DNA from: Alloiococcus otitis ATCC 51267
Lineage (GTDB): Bacteria > Bacillota > Bacilli > Lactobacillales > Carnobacteriaceae_A
Length of the DNA: 64,000 nucleotides
Direction of reading: 5' to 3'
NCBI RefSeq assembly: GCF_000315445.1
Contig: NZ_JH992957.1
Location: 317,570-381,569, forward strand
In this document: piece by piece, positions 16,500-25,900 of the stretch
How positions within the stretch are numbered: position 1 is the stretch's first letter
Layout: every line of letters starts with the position of its first letter
Program-made: the position numbers and the translations under genes
The notes under the pieces: generated by a model
What the model saw: only the letters and a program-made list of their open reading frames with translations
What the model was told of the DNA's origin: nothing
The model's database searches: none

Positions 16500-17193
16500 T
16501 CTTTTTTTAGCAAGTGTGGACCTGTCAGAATTTGTTGCTTTTGAAAATGTCAACTGGCCAAATGTCCAGCAAGCAACGGTAGAGACCATCTACATGACCC
16601 TCTTGTCCATGATCGCAGTCTTTGTCTTTGGACTCTTATTGGGCCTGCTCCTCTTTGAGACTCAAAACAAAGAAGGTAAATTCTTCCAGGTTTTCTACTA
16701 CATCGTTGCCGTTATCGTTAATATTTTTAGGGCTATTCCCTTTATTATCTTAATTGTCTTACTTATTCCCTTCACCCGGTCGCTTTTAGGGACCATGACG
16801 GGACCCAATGCAGCCTTACCAGCCTTGATACTCTCCAGTGCTCCCTTCTATGCCCGCTTGGTGGAAACCAGTTTTAGGGATGTAGACAAGGGGGTCTTAG
16901 AGGCAGCCAATGCCATTGGAGCTAATGAGTTCCAAATTATTTACAAGGTTTTGATCCCAGAATCATCACCTGCTCTCATTGCTGGCTTGACCACCACTAG
17001 TATTGCTGTTTTAGGCTTTACCGCTATGGCGGGAGTCATCGGTGCTGGTGGTTTAGGGAACCTGGCCTACTTGCAAGGTTTCCAGCGGTCCAACCCAGCT
17101 GTTACTTTAGTGGCAACCTTAGTTATTTTAGTTTTAGTTTTTATCATTCAAGGTCTTGGTGACCTGACAGTTAAATTATTAGATAAACGTTAA
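16492..17193 (+). CDS. metI: Methionine ABC transporter permease
   Basis: A 233-aa integral membrane permease with about five transmembrane helices. The EAA loop reads EAANAIGANEFQIIYKVLIPES (given in parts: EAANAIGA, QIIYKVLIPE) and contacts MetN. The GTG start at 16492 lies within the metN 3' end, implying translational coupling. Confidence 0.93.
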   Translation: MPNLFLASVDLSEFVAFENVNWPNVQQATVETIYMTLLSMIAVFVFGLLLGLLLFETQNKEGKFFQVFYYIVAVIVNIFRAIPFIILIVLLIPFTRSLLGTMTGPNAALPALILSSAPFYARLVETSFRDVDKGVLEAANAIGANEFQIIYKVLIPESSPALIAGLTTTSIAVLGFTAMAGVIGAGGLGNLAYLQGFQRSNPAVTLVATLVILVLVFIIQGLGDLTVKLLDKR

Positions 17194-17215
17194 TTGAACA
17201 ATAGGAGGAATTATA

Positions 17216-18148
17216 ATGAAAAAAGCAAATCTATTAGCAAGTTTAGCCGCGTCAACCCTACTTTTAGCTGCTTGTGGTAATGGTGGCGAAGAAGACGCTA
17301 ACCAAGAAGCTGAAAACGAAGAAGTTACCAACCAAGAAGAAAACGACAACGGTGAAGAAGCTGCTGAACAAGAAGCTGCTGACAGTGGTGAAGACGACGA
17401 TGAAGAAGGCGAACCAGTCACTCTGACAGTTGGTGCTTCCAACACCCCCCACGGTGAAATCTTGGAATTTGTCCAACCCCAATTAGAAGAAGAGGGCATT
17501 GAGCTTGAAATCGTCACCTATGACGATTATGTCCTCCCGAACGAAGCCTTGGACGGAGGGGACTTGGATGCCAACTATTACCAACACATTCCATTCCTAG
17601 AAAACTCTATTGAAGAAAATGGCTACGACTTAGTTAGTGCAGGCGGCGTCCACGTTGAGCCAATTGGGGCTTACTCCCATGACTATGACAGCTTAGCTGA
17701 CTTGCCAGATGGGGCAGACATCCTAGTCTCCAACAACTTGGCAGACTACGGCCGTATCCTCAAAATGTTTGAAGACCAAGGTTTAATTGAAGTTGACGAC
17801 AATGTGGACATCACCGAAGCAACCTTTGATGATATTGTGGACAACCCACATGACTTTAACTTCGACTATGAATACGACCCAGGCTTGATGCCTACCCTAT
17901 ATGAAAACAATGAAGGTGACGTTGTTTTCATCAACGCTAACTTTGCCGTTGACTCAGGGATTGACATCTTAGAGGAAGCCATTGAATTGGAAAGCACTGA
18001 CTCCCCTTATGTTAACGTCATCGCCATTCGTGCAGAAGACGAAGGGGACGAAAATATCGAAAAATTACTCGATGCCCTCCACTCCCAAGAAACCAAAGAC
18101 TTTATCAATGACACTTGGGAGGGAGCCGTTATCCCAGCCGATGAATAA
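17216..18148 (+). CDS. metQ: Methionine-binding lipoprotein (MetQ/NlpA family)
   Basis: A 310-aa substrate-binding lipoprotein. Lipobox LAAC places the lipidated cysteine at residue 20 after a short signal peptide. A linker of about 45 residues follows (21-66), composed almost only of E, D, N, Q, G and A. The NlpA fold then starts at VTLTVGASNTPHGEIL. Family members are usually ~270 residues, so the linker accounts for the extra length. The whole protein is strongly acidic. The RBS is AGGAGG. The linker should hold the binding domain away from the membrane within the wall. Confidence 0.93.
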   Translation: MKKANLLASLAASTLLLAACGNGGEEDANQEAENEEVTNQEENDNGEEAAEQEAADSGEDDDEEGEPVTLTVGASNTPHGEILEFVQPQLEEEGIELEIVTYDDYVLPNEALDGGDLDANYYQHIPFLENSIEENGYDLVSAGGVHVEPIGAYSHDYDSLADLPDGADILVSNNLADYGRILKMFEDQGLIEVDDNVDITEATFDDIVDNPHDFNFDYEYDPGLMPTLYENNEGDVVFINANFAVDSGIDILEEAIELESTDSPYVNVIAIRAEDEGDENIEKLLDALHSQETKDFINDTWEGAVIPADE

Positions 18149-18175
18149 GGCTATAACTGAATAAAGCGAATGCTT

Positions 18176-18212
18176 AAGCCAGCTAGTGTGCTTGCTAGCT
18201 GGCTTGCTTTTT
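18176..18212 (+). terminator. Intrinsic terminator after metQ
   Basis: An 11-bp perfect stem (18176-18186 / 18195-18205), an 8-base loop and GCTTTTT. Confidence 0.93.
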
Positions 18213-18307
18213 GTCTTTATTGAGCAAATCGGGCTAACTTTCCTTTATTCAGGATAAATTTAAGAATTAGCGTGGCACTCTTTAGTCATTTTTCATATAA
18301 TAGGACA

Positions 18308-18316
18308 TGGTATAAT
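18308..18316 (+). promoter_or_regulatory. uppS promoter (extended -10)
   Basis: TGGTATAAT, 27 bases upstream of the uppS ATG. It presumably arose or was kept because metNIQ and its terminator cut uppS off from the frr transcript. Confidence 0.65.
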
Positions 18317-18342
18317 GTTTTTTATTGGAGGAAAACCAAGTT

Positions 18343-19080
18343 ATGAAAACTGATAAGGAAGCGAAAGCCCTACAAGTCATTCCCAACCATGTAGCGGTTA
18401 TCATGGACGGCAATGGGAGGTGGGCCAAGCAAAGAGGTTTGGTCCGGACTGAAGGCCACCGGGAAGGCTTGGAGGCAGTCAAAAGGGTAACCAAGGCTGC
18501 CAACAAGTGGGGAGTCAAGGTGTTAACCTTGTATGCTTTTTCCACGGAGAACTGGAAGCGACCTCCCCAGGAAATTAAATACTTAATGAACTTGCCTATC
18601 GCTTTTTTTGACAAGTTTATGCCAGAATTGATGGAAAATAACATCAAAGTCATGACCTCTGGGACGGAAGAAGGCGTTCCTGGTCGGACCATCAAAACGG
18701 TTCAAAAGGTAATCGACCAAACCAAGGACAATGATGGCATGGTCTTGAACCTGGCTTTTAACTACGGTAGCCGGGAAGAGATTACCCGGGCGGTCCGATT
18801 GATTGGCCAGGACATTTTAGACCACAAGTTAGAGCCCAAGCAAGTTGATGACAAGCTGATTGCTAGCTACTTGTATACCAATCCTTTAGGCCAGTATGCG
18901 GATGTCGACCTCATGATCCGGACTAGTGGGGAAGAGCGGTTAAGTAACTTTCTCCTTTGGCAAAATGCCTATAGTGAATTTTACTTTTCTCCGCTTTATT
19001 GGCCTGACTTTAATGAAGAAGCATTTGATGAGATACTAGAGGAATACCAAGGTCGCAACAGGCGGTTTGGAGGCCTCTAA
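18343..19080 (+). CDS. uppS: Undecaprenyl diphosphate synthase (isoprenyl transferase)
   Basis: A 245-aa cis-prenyltransferase making the C55 lipid carrier for wall polymers. The catalytic region is MDGNGRWAKQR with D22. RTSGEERLSNF is the C-terminal IPP-binding block. The ATG at 18343 is used because TGGAGG (18326-18331) precedes it; the upstream in-frame TTG overlaps that RBS. cdsA follows. Confidence 0.96.
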   Translation: MKTDKEAKALQVIPNHVAVIMDGNGRWAKQRGLVRTEGHREGLEAVKRVTKAANKWGVKVLTLYAFSTENWKRPPQEIKYLMNLPIAFFDKFMPELMENNIKVMTSGTEEGVPGRTIKTVQKVIDQTKDNDGMVLNLAFNYGSREEITRAVRLIGQDILDHKLEPKQVDDKLIASYLYTNPLGQYADVDLMIRTSGEERLSNFLLWQNAYSEFYFSPLYWPDFNEEAFDEILEEYQGRNRRFGGL

Positions 19081-19103
19081 CCAGGTTCAAAAGGATGATG
19101 AAA

Positions 19104-19889
19104 TTGTTTCAAAGAATCGAAACAGCCATTATACTGGTTGTAATCTTAATTCCCATATTTGTCTACGGGTCCTGGCCCCTTCAACTGGCCATCCTATTTT
19201 TGGCCTGCCGGGGTTTGTTTGAAATCTTGCGGATGATTGACATCCCCTTCTTTAGCCTGCCTTCTCTTTTAGCCCACTTATCGATCGCTTTTATTGTTTT
19301 TTCGGACCGGCTAGGCCCCAAACTTCCGACCTACCTTGAGGTCCACCATATGATCGCCTTGATGACCCTATTAATGTTGATATCGGCGACAGTCCACCAG
19401 TCCTTTACCTTTATCGATGCCGGCATTGCTGTTTTAGGGATTATTTATATTGGTTACGGCTTTTATTCTATGTATTATATTCGGGAGCAAGACGGCTTCC
19501 TTTTAATCTTGATTGTCCTAGCAACGGTCATCTCGGACACTGGCGCTTACCTGATTGGGAGTTTCTTTGGCAAACACAAGCTAGCTCCCATCCTCTCGCC
19601 CAATAAAACAATTGAAGGGTCCTTAGGAGGCGTTTTGGCATCTGGCTTCTTGATCTTTATTATCGTATCCTTATTTCCCTTCCTACCCATGACACCAGTG
19701 GTCGGTGGCTTCATTGCTATTATTATTGCCATTGCTAGCCAATTTGGTGACTTGATTGAATCGGGGATGAAGCGGGAATTTAATGTCAAAGATACGGGAA
19801 CGATCCTGCCAGGCCACGGTGGTATTTTAGACCGGTTTGACAGCTTAATCTTTGCGACAACCCTAGCCCTCATCTTGGGCATTGTTTAG
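19104..19889 (+). CDS. cdsA: Phosphatidate cytidylyltransferase (CDP-diglyceride synthase)
   Basis: A multi-pass membrane enzyme converting phosphatidic acid and CTP to CDP-diacylglycerol. The signature is S-x-K-x4-D-x3 type near the C-terminus: KRE...VKDTGTILPGHGGILDRFDS (given in parts: KDTGTILPGHGG, LDRFDS). Three starts are possible. ATG at 19095 and 19098 sit inside the ribosome-binding site, while TTG at 19104 has AAGGA 8 bases upstream and begins FQRIETAI, where CdsA proteins usually begin. The TTG gives 261 aa. dxr, which follows cdsA in MEP-pathway bacteria, is absent. Confidence 0.92.
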   Translation: MFQRIETAIILVVILIPIFVYGSWPLQLAILFLACRGLFEILRMIDIPFFSLPSLLAHLSIAFIVFSDRLGPKLPTYLEVHHMIALMTLLMLISATVHQSFTFIDAGIAVLGIIYIGYGFYSMYYIREQDGFLLILIVLATVISDTGAYLIGSFFGKHKLAPILSPNKTIEGSLGGVLASGFLIFIIVSLFPFLPMTPVVGGFIAIIIAIASQFGDLIESGMKREFNVKDTGTILPGHGGILDRFDSLIFATTLALILGIV

Positions 19890-19906
19890 CTGAAAGGAAT
19901 TTTTAT

Positions 19907-21175
19907 ATGATCGAAAGTATACTAATATTTATTGTTGTCTTTGGGCTTTTGGTCTTTTTCCACGAATTAGGCCACTTTTACTTCGCTAAACGGTCAGGGA
20001 TCTTAGTCAGGGAATTTTCCATTGGCTTTGGCCCTAAAATTTTTAGTGTTAAAAAAGGGGAGACGGCCTATGTCATCCGCCTCTTGCCCCTGGGTGGTTA
20101 TGTCATGATGGCTGGTTATGAAGAGGAAGAAGACTTAAGACCGGGCATGCAGGCCTACTTGACCCTGGACGAAAACGACCGGGTGACCTTGATTAATTTA
20201 AACGATGACCTAGACCAGGTGGATAAATTAGTGATTCAGATGACTGACTTTGACCTGGAGCAAGACCTCTACCTCAAGGGCCATGTCTTCGGGGAAGAAG
20301 AGGAGACAAGATTTAAAGTAGCCCGGACTGCTAGTATCAAGCGGGAGAATGGGGTGGAAGTCCAAATTGCCCCCCTAGACAGGCAATTTAACCATGCCCC
20401 TTTGATGGCCCGGATTTTAACCAACTTTGCAGGTCCCTTAAACAACTTTATCCTGGCTATTGTTGCTTTTATTCTTTTAGGTTTTATCCAGGGTGGGGTC
20501 TTAAGTAATGATCCTGTTGTTGGGGACGTTCAAGCTGATTCTCCTGCTAGCCAGGCGGGGCTACAAGCAGACGACCGAGTTCTATCCGTTGATGGCCAGC
20601 CGGTGGAATCCTGGTTGGACTTGACGGCAGCTATTACTTCTAATGTGGAAGAAGAGACCGAATTGGAGGTCCAACGGGAGAACCAGACCTTGCAAGTTAG
20701 CCTGACACCGGAGTATGCTAGTCTTGAAGATGGGAGTCAATATGCCCGGATTGGGATTTTGCGGGACATGGAGACCTCCATTTCCTCCATCTTGGCTTTT
20801 GGCTTTACCGAAACCTGGACCATTATCCTAATGATTTTTGAAGCCTTGGGACAGATGTTCACCGGTAGTGCCGGCCTAGACCAACTCGGTGGGCCAGTTG
20901 CCATTTTTGCGGTTACCGGGTCAGCCTTCCAGACTGGGGGCTTCTTGGCCGTTTTAAACCTTTTTGCAACCTTGAGTGCCAACCTTGGTTTAGTGAACTT
21001 AATCCCTATCCCAGGCCTGGACGGTGGGAAGTTGCTGCTTAACTTCCTTGAAGCCATCCGGGGTAAACAGTTAAGCCAGGAAAAAGAAATTGTCCTCACC
21101 CTGGTTGGGGCAGGTTTCTTGGTTGTCTTGATGTTGGTCGTTACTTGGAATGATATTACGCAATTTTTCTTTTAA
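19907..21175 (+). CDS. rseP: Site-2 intramembrane zinc metalloprotease RseP/RasP
   Basis: A 422-aa polytopic protease that cleaves anti-sigma factors and remnant signal peptides within the membrane. HExxH is H19-E-L-G-H23 in the first helix. A PDZ domain spans ~195-275 (SPASQAGLQADDRVLSVDG), and the second zinc-ligand motif is NLIPIPGLDGGK near 365-376. A region of ~100 residues before the PDZ is rich in acidic residues. The gene is co-oriented with cdsA and proS. Confidence 0.95.
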   Translation: MIESILIFIVVFGLLVFFHELGHFYFAKRSGILVREFSIGFGPKIFSVKKGETAYVIRLLPLGGYVMMAGYEEEEDLRPGMQAYLTLDENDRVTLINLNDDLDQVDKLVIQMTDFDLEQDLYLKGHVFGEEEETRFKVARTASIKRENGVEVQIAPLDRQFNHAPLMARILTNFAGPLNNFILAIVAFILLGFIQGGVLSNDPVVGDVQADSPASQAGLQADDRVLSVDGQPVESWLDLTAAITSNVEEETELEVQRENQTLQVSLTPEYASLEDGSQYARIGILRDMETSISSILAFGFTETWTIILMIFEALGQMFTGSAGLDQLGGPVAIFAVTGSAFQTGGFLAVLNLFATLSANLGLVNLIPIPGLDGGKLLLNFLEAIRGKQLSQEKEIVLTLVGAGFLVVLMLVVTWNDITQFFF

Positions 21176-21199
21176 ATACTGAAGGAGTGTTTGGCAATA

Positions 21200-22906
21200 A
21201 TGAAGCAATCGAAATTATTCTCACCGACTCTAAGGGAAGTGCCTAGTGATGCCGAGGTGAAGAGCCACCAGTTGATGCTAAGGGCGGGCTACATCCGCCA
21301 AGTGGCAGCAGGTGTTTACGCTTATTTGCCCTTGGCACGCCGGGTCTTAGACAAGGTTGAGGCTATCATTCGGGAAGAGATGGACAAGGTCGGGTCAGTG
21401 GAGATGACCCTACCTGGCCTCATCCCGGCTGATTTATGGAAAGAAACTGGCCGGTATATTTCTTATGGAGAGGATTTAATTAAGCTGAGGGACCGTCACG
21501 ACCGGGACTTTATCTTAGGCCCAACCCATGAAGAGACCTTTACCGACTTGATTCGCAACACCATCGATTCTTACAAGAAATTGCCCCTCTCCCTTTACCA
21601 AATTCAAACCAAGTTTCGTGACGAAAAACGGCCTCGGTCAGGGCTTTTAAGAGGACGGGAATTTATCATGAAAGATGCCTACACCTTCCATGAAGACTAT
21701 GCTAGTTTGGATGAGTCTTATGAAGCCATGAAGCAGGCCTACCACAATATTTTTACCCGGGTTGGCTTAAACTACCGGGCTGTCATTGGGGATGCAGCTG
21801 CTATGGGGGGACGAGACTCCATGGAATTTATGGCCCTATCTGATGCCGGTGAAGACATTGTCGTTCACTCCGACCAGAGTGACTATGCAGCCAACTTGGA
21901 AATGGCAGAAAGCTACTACCAAGCTGAGCCAAGTCAAGCCCATGCCTTAGACCTGGAATTAGTGGAGACACCCGGTGTGACCACTATGGAAGACCTTGCT
22001 TCCTTCTTGAAGCTGAGCCTCAAAGATACCTTGAAGAGTGTCCTGTTTATAGTGGACGAAAAAATTCCGGTCCTAGCCATCACCCGGGGGGACCATACAG
22101 CCAATGAGGTGAAGGTCAGAATGGCCTTGGATGGAAAAAAAATTGACCCGGCTAGTGAGGATCAAATCAGAGAACTTTTCCAAACAGTCCCAGGCTACGC
22201 AGGTCCAATTGGCTTGTCTGACCAAGTAACAGTGGTCTTGGACCATCACGTGAAAGACATGGCTAATACGGTCACTGGGGCCAACCAGGAAGGCAAACAC
22301 TATAAAAATGTCAACCCCGACCGGGACTTTGACGACTGTACTTATGCTGACATCCGGATGGTAGAAGAAGGCGATCCTTCTCCAGACCAAAAAGGTCAAC
22401 TTGTCTTCCAAAAAGGGATTGAATTGGGCCACATCTTTAAACTGGGCACCTTTTACAGTGAAGCCATGCAGGCAACCGTCTTGGACTCCAACGGCCGACC
22501 AACTCCGGTCATTATGGGAAGTTACGGGATTGGGGTTAGCCGACTCTTGTCAGCTGTTGTTGAACAAAATTCGGATGACAAGGGTATTGTCTGGCCAGAA
22601 CAATTAGCTCCTTTCCAGGTCCACTTGGTGCCCATTAAATGGACCAACGATATTCAAGGTCAGCTGACAAAAGACATCGAGGCGGCCTTGACTGCCCAGG
22701 GCTATGAGGTCTTAATTGATGACCGGAATGAAAGACCGGGGGTTAAATTTACCGATGCCGAATTAATCGGCATTCCTTATCAAATCACCATTGGCAAAAA
22801 AGCCAAGGATGGTATAGTGGAAGTTAGCTCAAGACGGACCGGTCAAATGAAAGAAGCTAAGTTAGACCAAGTATTGGACGCTATTCAATCTTTTAAAGAA
22901 GACTAA
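21200..22906 (+). CDS. proS: Proline--tRNA ligase
   Basis: A 568-aa class II ProRS of the bacterial type, with an INS editing domain between motifs 2 and 3. Motif 2 shows FRDEKRPRSGLLRGREF, and the C-terminal anticodon-binding domain ends the protein. The ATG at 21200 begins MKQSKLF as in relatives. An in-frame TTG at 21191 is possible but only 3 bases from the AAGGAG. Confidence 0.96.
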   Translation: MKQSKLFSPTLREVPSDAEVKSHQLMLRAGYIRQVAAGVYAYLPLARRVLDKVEAIIREEMDKVGSVEMTLPGLIPADLWKETGRYISYGEDLIKLRDRHDRDFILGPTHEETFTDLIRNTIDSYKKLPLSLYQIQTKFRDEKRPRSGLLRGREFIMKDAYTFHEDYASLDESYEAMKQAYHNIFTRVGLNYRAVIGDAAAMGGRDSMEFMALSDAGEDIVVHSDQSDYAANLEMAESYYQAEPSQAHALDLELVETPGVTTMEDLASFLKLSLKDTLKSVLFIVDEKIPVLAITRGDHTANEVKVRMALDGKKIDPASEDQIRELFQTVPGYAGPIGLSDQVTVVLDHHVKDMANTVTGANQEGKHYKNVNPDRDFDDCTYADIRMVEEGDPSPDQKGQLVFQKGIELGHIFKLGTFYSEAMQATVLDSNGRPTPVIMGSYGIGVSRLLSAVVEQNSDDKGIVWPEQLAPFQVHLVPIKWTNDIQGQLTKDIEAALTAQGYEVLIDDRNERPGVKFTDAELIGIPYQITIGKKAKDGIVEVSSRRTGQMKEAKLDQVLDAIQSFKED

Positions 22907-22930
22907 GAAATCATTTGCAAAATTAGCTTT

Positions 22931-22965
22931 AAAAGGGTTCAGGACTTTCGTATCTGGCCCTTTTT
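22931..22965 (+). terminator. Possible weak terminator between proS and polC
   Basis: The imperfect hairpin AAAAGGG...CAG / CTG...CCCTTTTT ends in a T run. Pairing is short, so partial readthrough into polC is likely. Confidence 0.5.
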
Positions 22966-22989
22966 GGCTCATTAGAAAGCAGGGCAAAG

Positions 22990-25900
22990 ATGTCACTCAA
23001 TCAAAAAGAAATGTATCAAGTATTGATGCAGCAAGTCCACTTAGAAGAACACCTACAAGACCGACCCCTTCTTAAAGCCGGCAGTTTGAAGCAAATTGTT
23101 GTTTACAAGGCTCAACAAGCCTGGGACCTGACCCTCCAATTTCCTCAGATCCTCCCTTTTAAGGACTTCCAAGTTTTGGAGTCTGCCCTCTTGCAGCATA
23201 TCCCAGAAGTCAACCAGATCCATTTAAGGGTTGATGCCCAAGATGACAGTTTTGACCAGGACCTCCTCCAGGACTATTGGCCTAAGGCGGTGAAGTTTAG
23301 CGGAGTCGATTCTCCCCTTTGCAATGACTTACTAGACAAGACCCTCCCTTATCTAGATGGGAAGCAAGTTTACTTTGACCTGGACCATGAAGTGACCCGG
23401 GACAAGTTTGACCATGACTTCCTACCTCGGATCCAAGCTGGCTACCAGCAAGTGGGCTTTCCCAACCACTTTAAAATCAAGGCTAGGGTCGATGCCCAGA
23501 AAAATTCAGATCAAATTGCCGCCTTCCGTAAAGAAAAAGAAGAAAAAGACCAGGCCTTGTCTCAAGAGCTAACCAACCAATTTATCAAGGCCAGCCAAAA
23601 GAAAGAAGAAGGGGGATCCAAAGCCAAGTCGGAGGCCTTGAAGATGGGCCGGGCCATCCCTGACCACGAAACGATTACCCAGATGGTTGATGTGGAAGAA
23701 GAAGAGAGCCGTCTGACCTTTGAAGGATACGTTTTTGATGTGGAGATCAAATCCCTCCGGTCAGATAGAAAGCTCCTTCTCTTTAAAATGACCGACTATA
23801 GCTCTTCCTTCCTATTCAAAAAATTCTCTAATAATTCTTCTGACGAAGCCCTATTTGACCAAGTCCAAGAGGGAATGTGGCTCAAGGTTAGAGGCAGTGT
23901 TCAAGAAGATACCTTTGTCAAAGACCTAGTTGTCATGGCCCAAGACATCCAAGAGGTCAAAAAAGAACCCCGGCGGGACCTGGCTAAGGAAGGGGAGAAG
24001 AGGGTGGAACTTCATGCCCATACCACCATGAGTCAGATGGACGGTTTGGTGCCGGCCAAGGATTTGGTCAAGCAAGCAGCCGCTTTTGACCAACCGGCTA
24101 TTGCCATCACTGATCATGCTGTAGTCCAATCCTTCCCAGAGGCCCATTATGCTGGCTTAGACACTGGTGTTAAAATTCTTTACGGTGTGGAAGCCAATTT
24201 GGTTAGTGATGGCGAATTGGTAGCATACAATCCGGCCGATATAAAGCTGGAAGAGGCAACTTATGTGGTCTTCGACGTGGAAACAACCGGACTATCGGCT
24301 CGTTATGACCAAATCATTGAATTGGCCGCTGTGAAGATGGAAAATGGGGAAATCGTTTCTGAATTCCAAGAATTTATTGACCCAGGCCAGCCCTTGTCTG
24401 AGACTACGACCAATTTGACCGGGATCACCGATGACATGGTCCAAGGATCCAAAAGTGAAGACGAAGTCCTCCATGCCTTTCAAGCCTTTTCAGAAGGCAC
24501 TGTCTTGGTCGCCCATAACGCTTCCTTTGACATGGGCTTTATCAATACGGCCTACCAACGACATGGCCTAGGACAAGCTGACCAGCCTGTGATTGATACC
24601 TTGGAATTGTCCCGCATGCTCCACCCAAACTTGAAAAGCCACCGGTTAAACACTCTGGCTAAGCGGTATGACGTGGCCTTAGAACACCACCACCGGGCCA
24701 TCTATGACTCGGAGTCAACGGCTAAACTCTTGTGGATCTTCTTAAAAGAAGCCAAAGACCAATATGACATGACTAGCCACCAAGACTTGAATAGCCAGGT
24801 GGGGGAAGGCGAGGCTTACAAGCAGGCCCGGCCAACCCATGCCAGTATTTTGGTCAAGAATCAAAAAGGCTTGAAAAACCTCTTTAAAATTGTCTCCCAC
24901 GCCCATGTCAACTACTTCTACCGGGTTCCCCGTATACCTAAGTCTATCTTGAGCAAGTACCGGGAAGGCCTTTTGGTTGGGTCTGGTTGCGGACAGGGAG
25001 AGCTCTTTGAGGCTATTATGCAAAAGGGCTATGACGAAGCCTTGGCAGTTGCCCAGGACTATGATTATATTGAAGTTATGCCCAAGTCAGCCTATATTGA
25101 CCTCTTGGACCGGGACTTAATCAAGGATGAGGCAACCCTTGAAGAAATGATTGAAAACCTGGTTAAAATAGGCCATGAACTTGATATACCCGTGGTAGCT
25201 ACAGGGAATGTCCACTACCTAAACCCAGAAGATGCCGTTTTACGGGATATCCTCCTGGAAACTGCCAAAAAGGGCGCCTTCTCCAAAGCCCGGAACCCAG
25301 AAGTCCACTTTAGAACAACAGATGAAATGTTAGAAGAGTTTTCCTTCCTAGGCCAGGACCAGGCTTATGAGATTGTGGTCACCAACACCCAAAAAATTGC
25401 TGATTCTATCGAATCAATCTCTCCTGTCAAGGAAGGCCTCTATGCCCCGAAAATGGAAGGGTCGGACCAAGAGATACGTCAGATGAGTTACAAGCAAGCC
25501 AAGGCTCTCTATGGCGACCCCTTGCCAAGTATTGTAGAGGAAAGGCTCGAAAAAGAGTTGAAGAGTATTATTGACAACAATTTCTCTGTCATTTACTTAA
25601 TTTCCCAGAAATTGGTCAAAAAAAGTGTTGAAGATGGCTATTTGGTTGGTTCCAGGGGGTCGGTTGGGTCAAGCTTTGTGGCCACCATGACCGGGATCAC
25701 AGAAGTCAACCCACTACCGCCCCACTACCGCTGTCCTAACTGCCAGCACACCGAATTCTTCACCAATGGGGAAGTGGGGTCCGGCTTTGACTTAGAGGCC
25801 AAAAAATGTCCGGAATGTCAAAGCCTAATGGAATCAGACGGCCACGACATTCCCTTCGAAACCTTCCTTGGTTTTAATGGGGACAAGGTGCCAGATATCG

